Shown here: one piece after another, positions 8,149 to 16,271 of the stretch
How positions within the stretch are numbered: the stretch's first letter is position 1
Layout: the number at the start of each line of letters is the position of its first letter
Source: FEN-987 sp049521055
GTDB lineage: Archaea > Thermoproteota > Bathyarchaeia > 40CM-2-53-6
DNA length: 40,233 nt
Assembly (NCBI GenBank): GCA_049521055.1
Contig: JBEKPE010000005.1
Location: 1 to 40,233 of the forward strand
Reading direction: 5' to 3'
Position numbers and translations under genes: made by a program
Notes under the pieces: model-generated
Told to the model about the DNA's origin: nothing
Seen by the model: the letters and a program-made list of their open reading frames with translations, nothing else
The model's database searches: none

Positions 8149-9348
8149 ATGCCCTTAGATTTTACATTTACAGAAGAGCAAGATCTTTTCCGAAAGGCCG
8201 TCCGCGAATTCATGGCTAGAAATGTTGCTCCGAAGGCGAAGGAACTTCTCAAGGCTAGACTCGTCACGCCTGAGATCCATAAAGGCTTCACAGATCTCGG
8301 CGTATTCGGATTACTAGTGCCTCAAGAATACGGCGGTTCCGCTGCAGATTATGTGACGTTCCTAGTTGCGGTGGAGGAAATGACGAAGGGCGACCCTACG
8401 GGCTTCGCGGGCCTCCCGATTTGGTACGGAGGGTCCTGCGCACGCATCCTCGCGGTGTACGGAAGTGATGAGTTGAAAGACGAGATTCTTCCGAAGGTTA
8501 CGAAGCAAGGTTGGATGACTCCGCTTCACTCCACCGAACCTAACTGCGGAACCGATTTCACGTCGATAACCTCCACCGCCAAGAAGGTTGGCAGCGAGTT
8601 TGTGGTCAACGGAGAGAAGACATGCCTAAGCTGCGTGCCAGAGGTCATGAAGTACGGAGGAGGCTTCATCACATCAGTGAAAACGAAACCTGAGTTGGGA
8701 AGTAAGGGAATGAGCCTCATCTACATTCCATCAGACTCCAAGGGTATGACCACATCAAACTACACGGGAATGGGCATAGACATCGGTGGAGTCCGGTATG
8801 AGAATACGCATGTGCCAGAGCGTTATCTAGTCGGATCCGAGGGAACTGGATATCGGATGACATACGAATCCTTCGTACACGCACGCGTCCCGACCACGAT
8901 GAGCATCGTAGCCGCCGCAGAAGCCGCAATCGAGAGGGGCATTGAATATTTGAAACAGAGAAAAACATTCGGCCGACCCATTGGGGCCCATGAAGGCATT
9001 CAATTCGAACTTGCTGATGGGTATTCGCATGTTCAAGCATCGAAGCTGCTATGTTACCGCGCCGCGTGGCTCGTAGACCAATACCACCAAGGGAAAGCCT
9101 CGTTCCAAGAGGCGATGAGTGGTGCCTCAGTAGCGAAACTTGTCGCCTCGGAACTCTGTGTAAAGGCCGTCAGCGACGTTCTAGAATGGTATGGAGGATT
9201 AGGAACAACGACGGAATACGACATACAGCAGGTATACAGAACCGTCAGGCAGGCCGTCATAGCCGAAGGAACAAAGAACGCGCAAAAAATCGTGATAGCA
9301 CTTCAACTCCTCGGCAGAGACTTCGCTTCTTGGAAAGCAAGTGAATAA
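8149..9348 (+). CDS. Acyl-CoA dehydrogenase
   Basis: Full-length (399 aa) FAD-dependent acyl-CoA dehydrogenase. N-terminal helical domain (FTFTEEQDLFRKAVREF, FGLLVPQEYGGS), middle beta domain (TPLHSTEPNCGTDFTSI, VVNGEKTCLS), and C-terminal helical domain (RKTFGRPIGAHEGIQFELAD). It ends with VIAEGTKNAQKIV, whose Glu in 'EGT' is the catalytic base position of short- and medium-chain enzymes. It oxidises an acyl-CoA to the 2-enoyl-CoA and passes electrons to an ETF or other acceptor. The usual Ser-x-Pro/Gly 'TEP-x-x-GSD' is here CGTD. It stands alone, without beta-oxidation partners nearby. The start is supported by a good ribosome-binding site. Confidence 0.93.
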   Translation: MPLDFTFTEEQDLFRKAVREFMARNVAPKAKELLKARLVTPEIHKGFTDLGVFGLLVPQEYGGSAADYVTFLVAVEEMTKGDPTGFAGLPIWYGGSCARILAVYGSDELKDEILPKVTKQGWMTPLHSTEPNCGTDFTSITSTAKKVGSEFVVNGEKTCLSCVPEVMKYGGGFITSVKTKPELGSKGMSLIYIPSDSKGMTTSNYTGMGIDIGGVRYENTHVPERYLVGSEGTGYRMTYESFVHARVPTTMSIVAAAEAAIERGIEYLKQRKTFGRPIGAHEGIQFELADGYSHVQASKLLCYRAAWLVDQYHQGKASFQEAMSGASVAKLVASELCVKAVSDVLEWYGGLGTTTEYDIQQVYRTVRQAVIAEGTKNAQKIVIALQLLGRDFASWKASE

Positions 9349-9409
9349 AACCGGTTTGTGTTGACTACAGAAACGTAAGTCGATCCGAAAATCCTTCCTA
9401 GATCAACGG

Positions 9410-10153
9410 GTGCTGGCGTATGGGCGATTCGAATTGGACGTGAGTCGCCCTTTGGCTAAAGCTGTGCCAGCAGAAGCTAAAGTTGAATTTCTCGCCGGCG
9501 TGAAGGCCATGTTGCCTCTCCTTCTCGGCGCAATTCCATTCGGAGTAACTTACGGTGTGCTGGCTTTTACAGGTGGGTTGGGCGTTCCAGCGGCACTTGG
9601 CATGTCTTCGGTTGTGTTCGCTGGCTCAGCACAGTTTGTGGCTGTACAACTCTTCACCGTCGCCGCACCGGCCATGGTGGTAATCGTTACTACGTTTATG
9701 GTGAACCTGCGCCACGCCTTGTACAGCGCGTCCCTCTCGCCACATCTGAAGAACCTTCGCTCACTCTGGAAGTGGACTCTGAGCTACCTTCTTACAGATG
9801 AGGCCTACGCCGTAACCATCGTACACTACGATCGATTTGGGACTTCACGGAACGGACATTGGTTTTTCCTCGGAGCAGGACTGACGATGTGGATCACTTG
9901 GCAAGCAAGCACGGCCGCAGGAATTTTCCTAGGACAAGTGATCCCAAGAAATTGGCCACTCGACTTCGCCATAACTTTGACCTTCATCGCTCTCCTCGTC
10001 CCCATGCTGAAAGACAGGCTCAGTGTCGGAGTATCTTTGACCGCAGGAGTGATCGCGATACTCGCCATCAATCTGCCACTCCGATTGAACCTCATACTGG
10101 CAGTTATCATAGCCGTAGTCATCGGGGTAGCCATCGAGCGAATTAGGAGATGA
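9410..10153 (+). CDS. azlC: AzlC family branched-chain amino acid exporter, large subunit
   Basis: 247 aa with about seven membrane segments and the AzlC hallmarks: FLAGVKAMLPLLLGAIPFGVTYG at the N-terminus, SSVVFAGSAQFVAVQL, and VNLRHALYSASLSPHL. AzlC pairs with the small AzlD protein to export branched-chain amino acids such as leucine, or analogues. The frame is set from GTG 9410, with GTG 9440 as an alternative that leaves a shorter cytoplasmic tail. The downstream azlD-like gene begins eight bases after the stop, so the two form one transcript. Confidence 0.88.
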   Translation: MLAYGRFELDVSRPLAKAVPAEAKVEFLAGVKAMLPLLLGAIPFGVTYGVLAFTGGLGVPAALGMSSVVFAGSAQFVAVQLFTVAAPAMVVIVTTFMVNLRHALYSASLSPHLKNLRSLWKWTLSYLLTDEAYAVTIVHYDRFGTSRNGHWFFLGAGLTMWITWQASTAAGIFLGQVIPRNWPLDFAITLTFIALLVPMLKDRLSVGVSLTAGVIAILAINLPLRLNLILAVIIAVVIGVAIERIRR

Positions 10154-10160
10154 ACTCGAT

Positions 10161-10490
10161 TTGCTGAATTCCGAGACGGTTTGGTTAACCATCGTCGCGA
10201 TGGGCGTGATCACATTCGCTCTGAGGCTGTCGTTCATCGCATTTCTCGGGCGCGTCAGGCTTCCAGCCTTGGTACGGCGTGGCTTAGACTTCGTGCCCCC
10301 TGCCGTCTTCGCCGGACTGATCTTTCCCGACCTCCTCCGATACACCATGATAGCTCCCCTATCTCTTCACATGGAGGCCCGTCTTATTGCGGGAATAGTT
10401 GCTGTGATAGTCGCCTGGCGCACGAAAAACGTGTTGTTGACAATTGGCGTGGGATTCGCGATTTTGTTCCTATTGCAAACACTCACATGA
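10161..10490 (+). CDS. azlD: AzlD family branched-chain amino acid exporter, small subunit
   Basis: 109 aa with four predicted membrane helices and the AzlD-type sequence TFALRLSFIAFLGRVRLPALVRRGLDFVPPAVFAGL. It starts with TTG 10161. An ATG overlapping the azlC stop (10150) runs into a stop after five codons and is not the start. Together with AzlC it forms the two-gene exporter. The gene ends 38 bases before the convergent dhaL stop. Confidence 0.86.
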   Translation: MLNSETVWLTIVAMGVITFALRLSFIAFLGRVRLPALVRRGLDFVPPAVFAGLIFPDLLRYTMIAPLSLHMEARLIAGIVAVIVAWRTKNVLLTIGVGFAILFLLQTLT

Positions 10491-10528
10491 GTAAGACTTC
10501 TTGGCTCGCAAAAACAATAGCACATAGT

Positions 10529-11179
10529 TCACTCAACGCGCCGGTTTACCTCGTTACGGAGACAATCGAACATAAGCATGGTAACGTAGGCTCCTGGGTC
10601 TGGCTTTCCGAGCGTTTGCTCTCCAAGATATCTGGCCTTTCCCTGCTTAGCCACAACGCTCTTGGTCAACTCGAAGCCAGTTTCAGCAGCATTAGTCGCA
10701 TCTTCCAATGCTAACAGAAGAGGCGTATGCTTGGTAGTTGAATTTTTGAGGGATGCCACCGCGGGATCGAGAACGTCGATGAGTGTCTTATCGCCGACAT
10801 GCGCATGTCCGCGGGCCTCCACTTTTCTCAAGGCGGCCTCAAACATTGCCGCTAAGTCCGATATTTCTAGCTCGCTTTTTGATTTGGCAGCATTTCCTGC
10901 CGACGCGAAGAGCGTACCGAATATTGGGCCGGCCGTTCCGCCTGCTGAGGAGAGTATTGCCTGTCCAACTTCCAAAAGGAGAGTGCCAACGTCTACGCCT
11001 CCGGAAGACCCGAGAATTTTCAGGACCTTGTCGAAGGCCACGTACATGGTTGTCCCGAAGTCTCCGTCTCCGCACGCGGCGTCCATTCTGTTCAATTCAT
11101 CTTTCGATCGAAGAACACGCTGAGCAAAGTTCAGAAGGAAATTCTTAAACTGTGAGTAGGAGAGTGACTCTCCCAACAA
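10529..11179 (-). CDS. dhaL: Dihydroxyacetone kinase ADP-binding subunit DhaL
   Basis: 216 aa, all helical, with the DhaL motifs: CGDGDFGTT (Mg/ADP-binding Asp residues), GGTAGPIFGTLF, HVGDKTLIDVLDPA and ARYLGEQTLGKPDPGA. It transfers phosphate to dihydroxyacetone held by DhaK. The start is TTG 11179, because AAAGGAGGT lies just after the dhaK stop (11184-11191) at the right spacing. A longer frame back to 11296 would overlap dhaK by 100 bases and adds non-family sequence. No DhaM phosphotransferase gene is seen in the window, so the phosphate donor is open: ATP exchange or a PTS-like protein elsewhere. Confidence 0.93.
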   Translation of the reverse strand: MLGESLSYSQFKNFLLNFAQRVLRSKDELNRMDAACGDGDFGTTMYVAFDKVLKILGSSGGVDVGTLLLEVGQAILSSAGGTAGPIFGTLFASAGNAAKSKSELEISDLAAMFEAALRKVEARGHAHVGDKTLIDVLDPAVASLKNSTTKHTPLLLALEDATNAAETGFELTKSVVAKQGKARYLGEQTLGKPDPGAYVTMLMFDCLRNEVNRRVE

Positions 11180-11190
11180 GATAACCTCCT

Positions 11191-12204
11191 TTAGGATTCC
11201 GGAATCGTTCCACACCATCGATACGATGGCGTGACCGCCGGTGCGTCGAAACACTTCTTCAACTCTGCGTCGAGACGCATCAATGTCACTGAACATCCCG
11301 CCATTTCCTGAGAGGTTAGGAAGTTGCCGACTTCAGTTCGGTGAATTGAGATTCCTAAATCCTTCAAGACCTGATGCGTTTTGCGGTTTATGATGAAGAG
11401 TTCCATTAGCGTTGTTGAACCGTATCCGTTAACGATAACGTTCACCTCATCTCCTTTCTTGAAGGGTAAATCCTTGACGACTTCATTCACGAGAACTTGA
11501 GCGGTCTCGTCTGCGGAGAGCAGTCCGGTCTTTCTGGTTCCTTTCTCTCCGTGCGCTCCGATTCCAAAATACATCTCCTCCTGTCCGATCGTGAACGTTG
11601 GTTGGCCGCTAGTAGGAAGTGTTGCTGGGGATAGGCCGACTGCGAATGTGCGGGAATTGTCTCTTGCTCTCTCGGCCATTCTCCTCACTTCCGAAAGGCT
11701 TGCTCCTTCTTCGGCTTTCGCTCCTGCAACTTTGATTACGAAAAAATCCGCAGCTAACCCGCGCCTTTCTTGAACCTTATCAGGAGGCGCCGAGGCTACA
11801 TCATCCCAGACGCGCACCGTAGCTGTTTCAATTCCTTCCTCCTTCGCATTTTCCGCTGCGATATCGAAGTTCATGTTGTCTCCCGCATAGTTTCCATAAA
11901 CATACAAGATACCCTCCCCACCATCTACCGCCCTGGTCGCATCAAGAATCATTGGTGGCGATGGGGCTGAGAAAACCTCACCAAGCACCGCTGCATCAGC
12001 CATTCCGTAACCTACCCAACCGATAAAGAGCGGTTCATGCCCGCTACCTCCACCGACGACGACACCCACTTTACCGGAAATGGGTGCGCGCTGCCGTGCC
12101 ACGACATGGGGATTGACCAGTCTGACTAACTGATTGTATGCATGAGTGAACCCCTCGATACTTTCTACGGTCACGCTGAACGGATCGTTGATGAGCTTCT
12201 TCAT
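11191..12204 (-). CDS. dhaK: Dihydroxyacetone kinase substrate-binding subunit DhaK
   Basis: 337 aa DhaK protein. GGGSGHEPLF (51-60) and the substrate-linking His218 in GIGAHGEKG, which forms a hemiaminal bond with dihydroxyacetone, are both present. Other family segments are YVYGNYAGDNMNFD, KVAGAKAEEGASL and VNGYGSTTLMEL. It presents dihydroxyacetone to DhaL to make dihydroxyacetone phosphate, feeding glycerol or triose breakdown. dhaL follows in the same operon, 11 bases after the stop. The C-terminus ends TPSYRWCGTIPES, slightly longer than usual. Start ATG 12204 matches the family N-terminus (KKLINDPFSVTVESIEGF). Confidence 0.95.
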   Translation of the reverse strand: MKKLINDPFSVTVESIEGFTHAYNQLVRLVNPHVVARQRAPISGKVGVVVGGGSGHEPLFIGWVGYGMADAAVLGEVFSAPSPPMILDATRAVDGGEGILYVYGNYAGDNMNFDIAAENAKEEGIETATVRVWDDVASAPPDKVQERRGLAADFFVIKVAGAKAEEGASLSEVRRMAERARDNSRTFAVGLSPATLPTSGQPTFTIGQEEMYFGIGAHGEKGTRKTGLLSADETAQVLVNEVVKDLPFKKGDEVNVIVNGYGSTTLMELFIINRKTHQVLKDLGISIHRTEVGNFLTSQEMAGCSVTLMRLDAELKKCFDAPAVTPSYRWCGTIPES

Positions 12205-12348
12205 TCCACCGTCACTGAAAAGGCTGGATTCGTAATCCAGCGTGGGCTTAGAACTTAGCCTATCGGTTCAGTAACTAGAGAGGGATGATCCGCTGATGAG
12301 AGTCTCATCAATATCTGGAATCGGTTGGTCTCACGAAGCTAAAAGAGG

Positions 12349-12747
12349 CTATGCTGCCTTTCGCTTTGCTAACAATACGTAACCAGTAAGAACCATTAGC
12401 ACAACCTGAGCGACGAAGACCTGAACATTTCCAGGCGGCATCCAATCCGTAGAGAAACCAAATGCCTGGCCGCCCGACAAGGGTGTCGGAGTGGTGGCCG
12501 TTACCAAGATCAATAGATTGTCGATGAGCGACAGGACGAAGAGGCCAATGATGGCTGGTTTGAACAGTTTACCTGACGTCAACGCCGCGAAGCCTCCGGC
12601 AGCGAAGAGAATTGTTGCAACCAGGAAGTAGCCTCCAATGGAGAGCGAGTAGGAGATGAATTGTACGTAGAATGCATGCGAAATGGCTAAGAATAAAGCG
12701 ATTACGAAGATCACGACTTGGAGAGCGGAGACTCGCATTTCTACCAC
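12349..12747 (-). CDS. Four-TM membrane protein of unknown function
   Basis: 132 aa with four hydrophobic segments (about 8-25, 35-58, 64-83, 108-127) and a Pro/Thr-rich loop (TATTPTPLSGG). The C-terminus is short and basic (AKRKAA). I recognise no family. It is the last chromosomal gene before the tRNA-Leu fragment that marks the left end of the integrated element. M4 (ATG 12738) is an equally good start. Confidence 0.6.
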   Translation of the reverse strand: MVEMRVSALQVVIFVIALFLAISHAFYVQFISYSLSIGGYFLVATILFAAGGFAALTSGKLFKPAIIGLFVLSLIDNLLILVTATTPTPLSGGQAFGFSTDWMPPGNVQVFVAQVVLMVLTGYVLLAKRKAA

Positions 12748-12873
12748 TTACGCCGCCAGAAGCGACCTTACACTAATTAAAGTTACTATAAGCGTAGTAG
12801 CATGAAACATACTTCCGACCGACTGAGAACAAACCAGGCATTACGAAAATTACAAACAGCACTCGAATTTCAT

Positions 12874-12937
12874 TGGTGCGGGGGAGGAGATTCGAACCCC
12901 TGAACTGAAGCGTCCTTCGGACGCCCCTGCGGGACAG
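12874..12937 (-). pseudogene. Displaced tRNA-Leu 3' fragment (left att site)
   Basis: Read on the minus strand this is the 3' part of a tRNA-Leu: end of the anticodon stem, variable arm, T-arm with TTCGAAT loop, acceptor strand CCCCCGC, A and CCA. It matches the intact tRNA-Leu at 18921-18965 over 45 aligned bases with one mismatch. It carries an additional 19-nt segment at 12905-12923 that forms a GCGTCC-GAA-GGACGC hairpin in the variable arm. No matching 5' half (GCGGGGG strand) lies within 300 bases. It is in the same orientation as the intact tRNA, as expected for a direct-repeat attL/attR pair. The hairpin insert may be a relic intron. Confidence 0.85.
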
Positions 12938-12960
12938 ATTCCTTTTCAGTCATTCTATCT

Positions 12961-13221
12961 TCACCGCTTTTTGCCGAAGAAAAATTGTTTATCATACTGC
13001 GGTTCAACCTCTGGATATTTTTCCTTGTAGAAATCTAGACAAGATTTCATAACGGCTTCTTTTGAATTTGGAGTCTGCGCTTTTTTCCCCATACTATTCA
13101 TTCGGCCCACCTGATAGTGGGCCCTGAACATGTTCTGCTGAATATCGCCTCGTGGGATGTGTTTGAGTTCCTCACGAACTGTTTCTCTCATTCTCGTCAA
13201 CTTTTCTTGAGCTTCGAACAT
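12961..13221 (-). CDS. Small hypothetical charged protein
   Basis: 86 aa, highly charged and predicted helical (RMRETVREELKHIP, KEKYPEVEPQYDKQ), ending FFFGKKR. No family is recognised. It starts at ATG 13221 with a weak TTGAGGAA ribosome-binding site and ends 23 bases inside the left boundary of the integrated element, so it is the outermost cargo gene. Short size and charge suit a DNA- or RNA-associated accessory protein, but this is a guess. Confidence 0.5.
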   Translation of the reverse strand: MFEAQEKLTRMRETVREELKHIPRGDIQQNMFRAHYQVGRMNSMGKKAQTPNSKEAVMKSCLDFYKEKYPEVEPQYDKQFFFGKKR

Positions 13222-13409
13222 GGGCTTCTATTCCTCAATGTAGGTATGTATGTGTGTATGTACCCTCTTAAGGATTTCGTCGGCGGTCGCTACCCTGTAG
13301 CGGAACCTAAAAAGTAATCGAGCGAACCTATCTTGACAAGGCTTTCACACAAGGAGGAGAGATACTTCGAAACCCCAAGCATAGTGCGTATAGCTATTGG
13401 GTAATCGCC

Positions 13410-14033
13410 ATGAAAGAATCTGAAAGAAAACGAAAATTCGTCGTAATTCCCGTAGCCAAACTCAACGAAGGGATAGAACTTTGTGCAGGGACCATTCGCC
13501 AGCTGGCTCATGATGCGTACGTTCTTCTCGACAGAACAATACCGAGCGTCTGGAGCGCCTTAGTTCTGGCAATATTTGCGTACGAAGAGCTAGCGAAATG
13601 CGCAGAGCTCACCACGAAAAACGATAGCGCTGGGCGTGAAGGAGAGGTCAAAATCGACAAACGGTTCTTCACGGACCACGTGTTCAAACAAAACGTCGCA
13701 AGAGAGATTGTTGGGAACGCCGCTACGGAACTGTTACCATCAGGTTTTGATGAAGCTTACTTCGATTCGAGTTACTTCGATACGAAACCCATGTCTGTCA
13801 GTCATGACCTGAGAGTGAATTGCGTGTTCGTGAGTTGGAGAGACGACAAATGGATTTCAAGGCCAACAGCGATGAGCGTTGACAACGTGGTAAGATTCCT
13901 CGCGGCAATTGAACTGGCACTGAGTGACATAAGCGGAAGATCACCGTCTCCTTTCATTTTTGCCGTACATCCTGAATTTACGGCGATTCGTGCGATGCAT
14001 ATCGTCGGACATCAAAAGAAGGCCTATTCCTAG
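13410..14033 (+). CDS. AbiV-like (HEPN) abortive infection family protein
   Basis: 207 aa, mostly helical. The central motif ALVLAIFAYEELAKCAEL matches the AbiV/HEPN pattern 'A-x-x-L-A-x-x-A-x-E-E-L-x-K', followed by FFTDHVFKQN, which corresponds to the conserved downstream His-x2-Lys. A second helical half (SVDNVVRFLAAIELAL) follows. AbiV proteins stop phage growth, in Lactococcus through a phage-encoded activator; other HEPN proteins are ribonucleases. Its place inside an integrated element fits a defence or stabilisation cargo. The canonical R-x4-6-H catalytic motif of HEPN RNases is not obvious, so activity is uncertain. Confidence 0.6.
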   Translation: MKESERKRKFVVIPVAKLNEGIELCAGTIRQLAHDAYVLLDRTIPSVWSALVLAIFAYEELAKCAELTTKNDSAGREGEVKIDKRFFTDHVFKQNVAREIVGNAATELLPSGFDEAYFDSSYFDTKPMSVSHDLRVNCVFVSWRDDKWISRPTAMSVDNVVRFLAAIELALSDISGRSPSPFIFAVHPEFTAIRAMHIVGHQKKAYS

Positions 14034-14197
14034 GAAACACCGAGCCCTGGTGTCCGTAGTTGAATAGCTTAGAATTGTAGAGATTGTCATGGGTTAGGTA
14101 AGGTTCTAAGAAATTTGGATTAGAACTTGGATCTCAATACGTAATATCGGGTCTTCGACCCGTCTCGTCGAAATTATTCGGTGAGGTAGTCTATGGC

Positions 14198-14371
14198 ATG
14201 CGTCGGTATGCGTGGTCCTGTGATGAATCATATGACGACGACAAAGACCACCATGATGATGAGCCTGAGGAAGATGACGAAGCCGAGGAGGAAGACGAAG
14301 ACCGAGAAGATGACGATAGGGAGCAAGAGGAAGAGAGGAAGGAGCAGCAGAAGAAGAAAACAACTGCCTGA
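14198..14371 (+). CDS. Acidic mini-protein
   Basis: 57 aa from ATG 14198: RRYAWSCDESYDDDKDHHDD and then a nearly pure Asp/Glu tract (EPEEDDEAEEEDED), turning basic at the end (KEQQKKKTTA). A GGTGAGGTAG ribosome-binding site lies about 11 bases upstream. The overlapping, longer +1 frame (from 14193) reads as Met/Thr/Lys/Arg-rich low-complexity sequence and looks like its shadow. Acidic mini-proteins in mobile elements can mimic DNA or chaperone basic partners; no function is shown here. Confidence 0.5.
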   Translation: MRRYAWSCDESYDDDKDHHDDEPEEDDEAEEEDEDREDDDREQEEERKEQQKKKTTA

Positions 14372-14447
14372 GCATAGCCCTCAACGCCTCCAATCGTTAA
14401 GTGAGTTGCATATCTATTGTGAGTTGATACTTTCGTTTGGGTCGAAC

Positions 14448-15377
14448 TTAGTTCATTCGGTTTGCTTTGTCGAGTTGTTCAAGGTATTGTTGTATCATTT
14501 TCTTGGAGACCAACCAATTGCGCCCTGTCTTTATTCCTGCGATTCTTCGTTTGCGCACTAGAAGGCTAAGATATTCTGAACTGTATGGTGTTCCCCTGCT
14601 GGCTTCTGAGATAGGAATCAGCTGGTCGTCCGTCGGTCCAATAGCTCGAAGGTAGAGGTCCAGTGTTTGCTCTACAGCGGAAGCGGTGAAATTGACGAAA
14701 GGAGCCAGGTTTCCTTTGTCAGCCCTGCGTAGACAATCGTAGTACGATTTCCTATCAACTCGTCGAATCGTCGTCATTGGATAGCCGAAGTGGAGTAAGG
14801 CGACATTCATGAATAGCCTTGCAACTCTACCGTTTCCATCGCTGAACGGGTGAATGTGTACGAAATCGTGATGCAGCCAAGCAGCAAGTTCTATGGGGAC
14901 TAATTCGTCGGGGTTCCGATTGAACTGGTTGAGCATTTTGCCGATTAGGAAAGGCACTTCGTAGGCGGGAGGGGGTCTGTGGTCCGAGGCGAATATTCTG
15001 ACATCTCCACTTCGATATCTCCCAGCGTCATCGATGATGTCTTTCATAACGATTTGATGTACTGTGAACACATCAGATTCTTTTAGTTCGTTCTGGCTTG
15101 CGATGCTCTGGATGTACTCGATGGCCTCTGGGTGATTCTTGACTTCCTGGATTTCACGGAACGGTTTTTGGCCAACTGTCATTCCCTCCTCTAGGACAAG
15201 TTGGGTTTCCCTTAGAGTGAGAGTATTACCTTCGATGGCGTTTGAATTGTAAATGTACTCAAGTTGCATTTGCTGTTGGATTTTCTGTACTGCAGACGGA
15301 GGGAGTGGACGCAGCGCATCAAGTTTCTTCTTCTTTTCTAGCAATCTATCGTGTAATTTGCTGTTGAGTAAGACCAT
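14448..15377 (-). CDS. Fic family protein with C-terminal helix-turn-helix
   Basis: 309 aa. The complete Fic active site HPFSDGNGRVAR (176-187) and the N-terminal inhibitory-helix motif SNAIEGNTL (45-53, pattern S-x-x-x-E-G) make it a class II Fic enzyme, expected to transfer AMP to a protein hydroxyl and to be self-inhibited. The C-terminal 50 residues (YSSEYLSLLVRKRRIAGIK, GRNWLVSKKMIQQYLEQL) resemble a helix-turn-helix of the excisionase/MerR type, so it may bind its own promoter. Upstream is a cluster of TATCGGATA-like repeats that could be the operator. No separate antitoxin is adjacent. Cargo of the tRNA-Leu element. Confidence 0.9.
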   Translation of the reverse strand: MVLLNSKLHDRLLEKKKKLDALRPLPPSAVQKIQQQMQLEYIYNSNAIEGNTLTLRETQLVLEEGMTVGQKPFREIQEVKNHPEAIEYIQSIASQNELKESDVFTVHQIVMKDIIDDAGRYRSGDVRIFASDHRPPPAYEVPFLIGKMLNQFNRNPDELVPIELAAWLHHDFVHIHPFSDGNGRVARLFMNVALLHFGYPMTTIRRVDRKSYYDCLRRADKGNLAPFVNFTASAVEQTLDLYLRAIGPTDDQLIPISEASRGTPYSSEYLSLLVRKRRIAGIKTGRNWLVSKKMIQQYLEQLDKANRMN

Positions 15378-15385
15378 TTAGTTTC

Positions 15386-15490
15386 ACCCGATATCAAATA
15401 GTATCGGATAAGTGGCTATTAAATCTATCCGATATCCATACATATCGTATAGGCGATATTATGCTATATCCAATATGGTATAGTATCGGC
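15386..15490. promoter_or_regulatory. Operator-like cluster of CGATA repeats upstream of the Fic gene
   Basis: At least five variants of TATCCGATA or its complement in 105 bases: CCCGATATC (15387-15395), TAGTATCGGATA (15399-15410), CTATCCGATATC (15425-15436), ATATCGTATAG and GCGATATT (15442-15460), ATAGTATCGGC (15480-15490). The stretch is AT-rich and contains TATA-like sequences. Its place directly before the Fic start, and the Fic protein's HTH tail, suggest autoregulation. Confidence 0.55.
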
Positions 15491-15637
15491 TAATTGCCAA
15501 GAGCTGTATGTACACACGTGTTTTGGCAATGTGCTATTGGCCCTGCGGGCCACAATGCGTTTTCTCCCACGATGTACAAAGTAGTGACACTAGGTGTCCG
15601 AAACGACGATAAATATCCTCTAATTCGCCTATAAGGC

Positions 15638-15805
15638 TCAGAATATGCTCTTTTCTGGCGAATTTCCGTCAATGGTTCTTCTTAGTGTAGTTTCCTGAAC
15701 AGAACCCAATACCCTGGTTTTTACCGTCGTAACGAGTTTTTTCTTACCATCAACCACTTTAGGGTTCTTCACTCGCACATCAAGCTGCATAGAAATTGAT
15801 GACAT
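15638..15805 (-). CDS. Possible 55-residue protein
   Basis: A clean frame from ATG 15805 with protein-like composition: alternating strands such as MQLDVRVKNPKVVDGKKKLV, then TVKTRVLGSVQETTLRR. No family is recognised. The ribosome-binding site is weak. It lies inside the tRNA-Leu element between the Fic operator and a decayed region, so it may itself be a fragment. Confidence 0.35.
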   Translation of the reverse strand: MSSISMQLDVRVKNPKVVDGKKKLVTTVKTRVLGSVQETTLRRTIDGNSPEKSIF

Positions 15806-16271
15806 TAAACGTGCCCCTACGAGTCTAGAACTATTGGATTGAATGCTCTAATAATAATTCGTCTGGTGAGTTGACGAGCTGAAACCGAAATACATGCAAT
15901 TGACTGACGTTAGCTCGTGAAGATGGCGAATATCTCGACCTGCTTGGACCACGCCCCATCCAAGTAGGTGCGTGCGTCTGCGTCTGTGTTTTCTGTGGTG
16001 CTATTCGGCCGTGGGGTTCAATGTTTCTACCATAACATTCATGGTGCTAGATTCAGGAGATTTTAGCTTGGAGATTGGCCTGAAAATACGAAAACGCTTT
16101 TGTCTTTCGCTTCCTTACGTAGCTTGGATAATCATGAAAGCCGTAGCTCTGTCAGGTTGCGTTTCCTCGACGATTTTGGCTTTGGCTTCATTGATACCCG
16201 TCCATGTTTCTACCAAAACATTTACGATTTAGAAGTCTGACTCTTTTGCGGATTGCTCATGGCCTCATGAT
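15806..16271. other. Decayed stretch of the element with a 19-bp direct repeat
   Basis: No convincing intact gene. ATGTTTCTACC-x-TAACATT occurs at 16021-16039 and again, with one mismatch, at 16204-16222 in direct orientation. On the minus strand both copies begin similar peptides (VNVLVETWTG and MNVMVETLNP) that soon stop. This suggests a duplicated, decayed reading frame. Confidence 0.45.

Noticed and set aside
14193..14561. 122-codon Met/Thr/Lys-rich frame
   Set aside because: It is out of frame with the more plausible acidic protein and has shadow-type composition.
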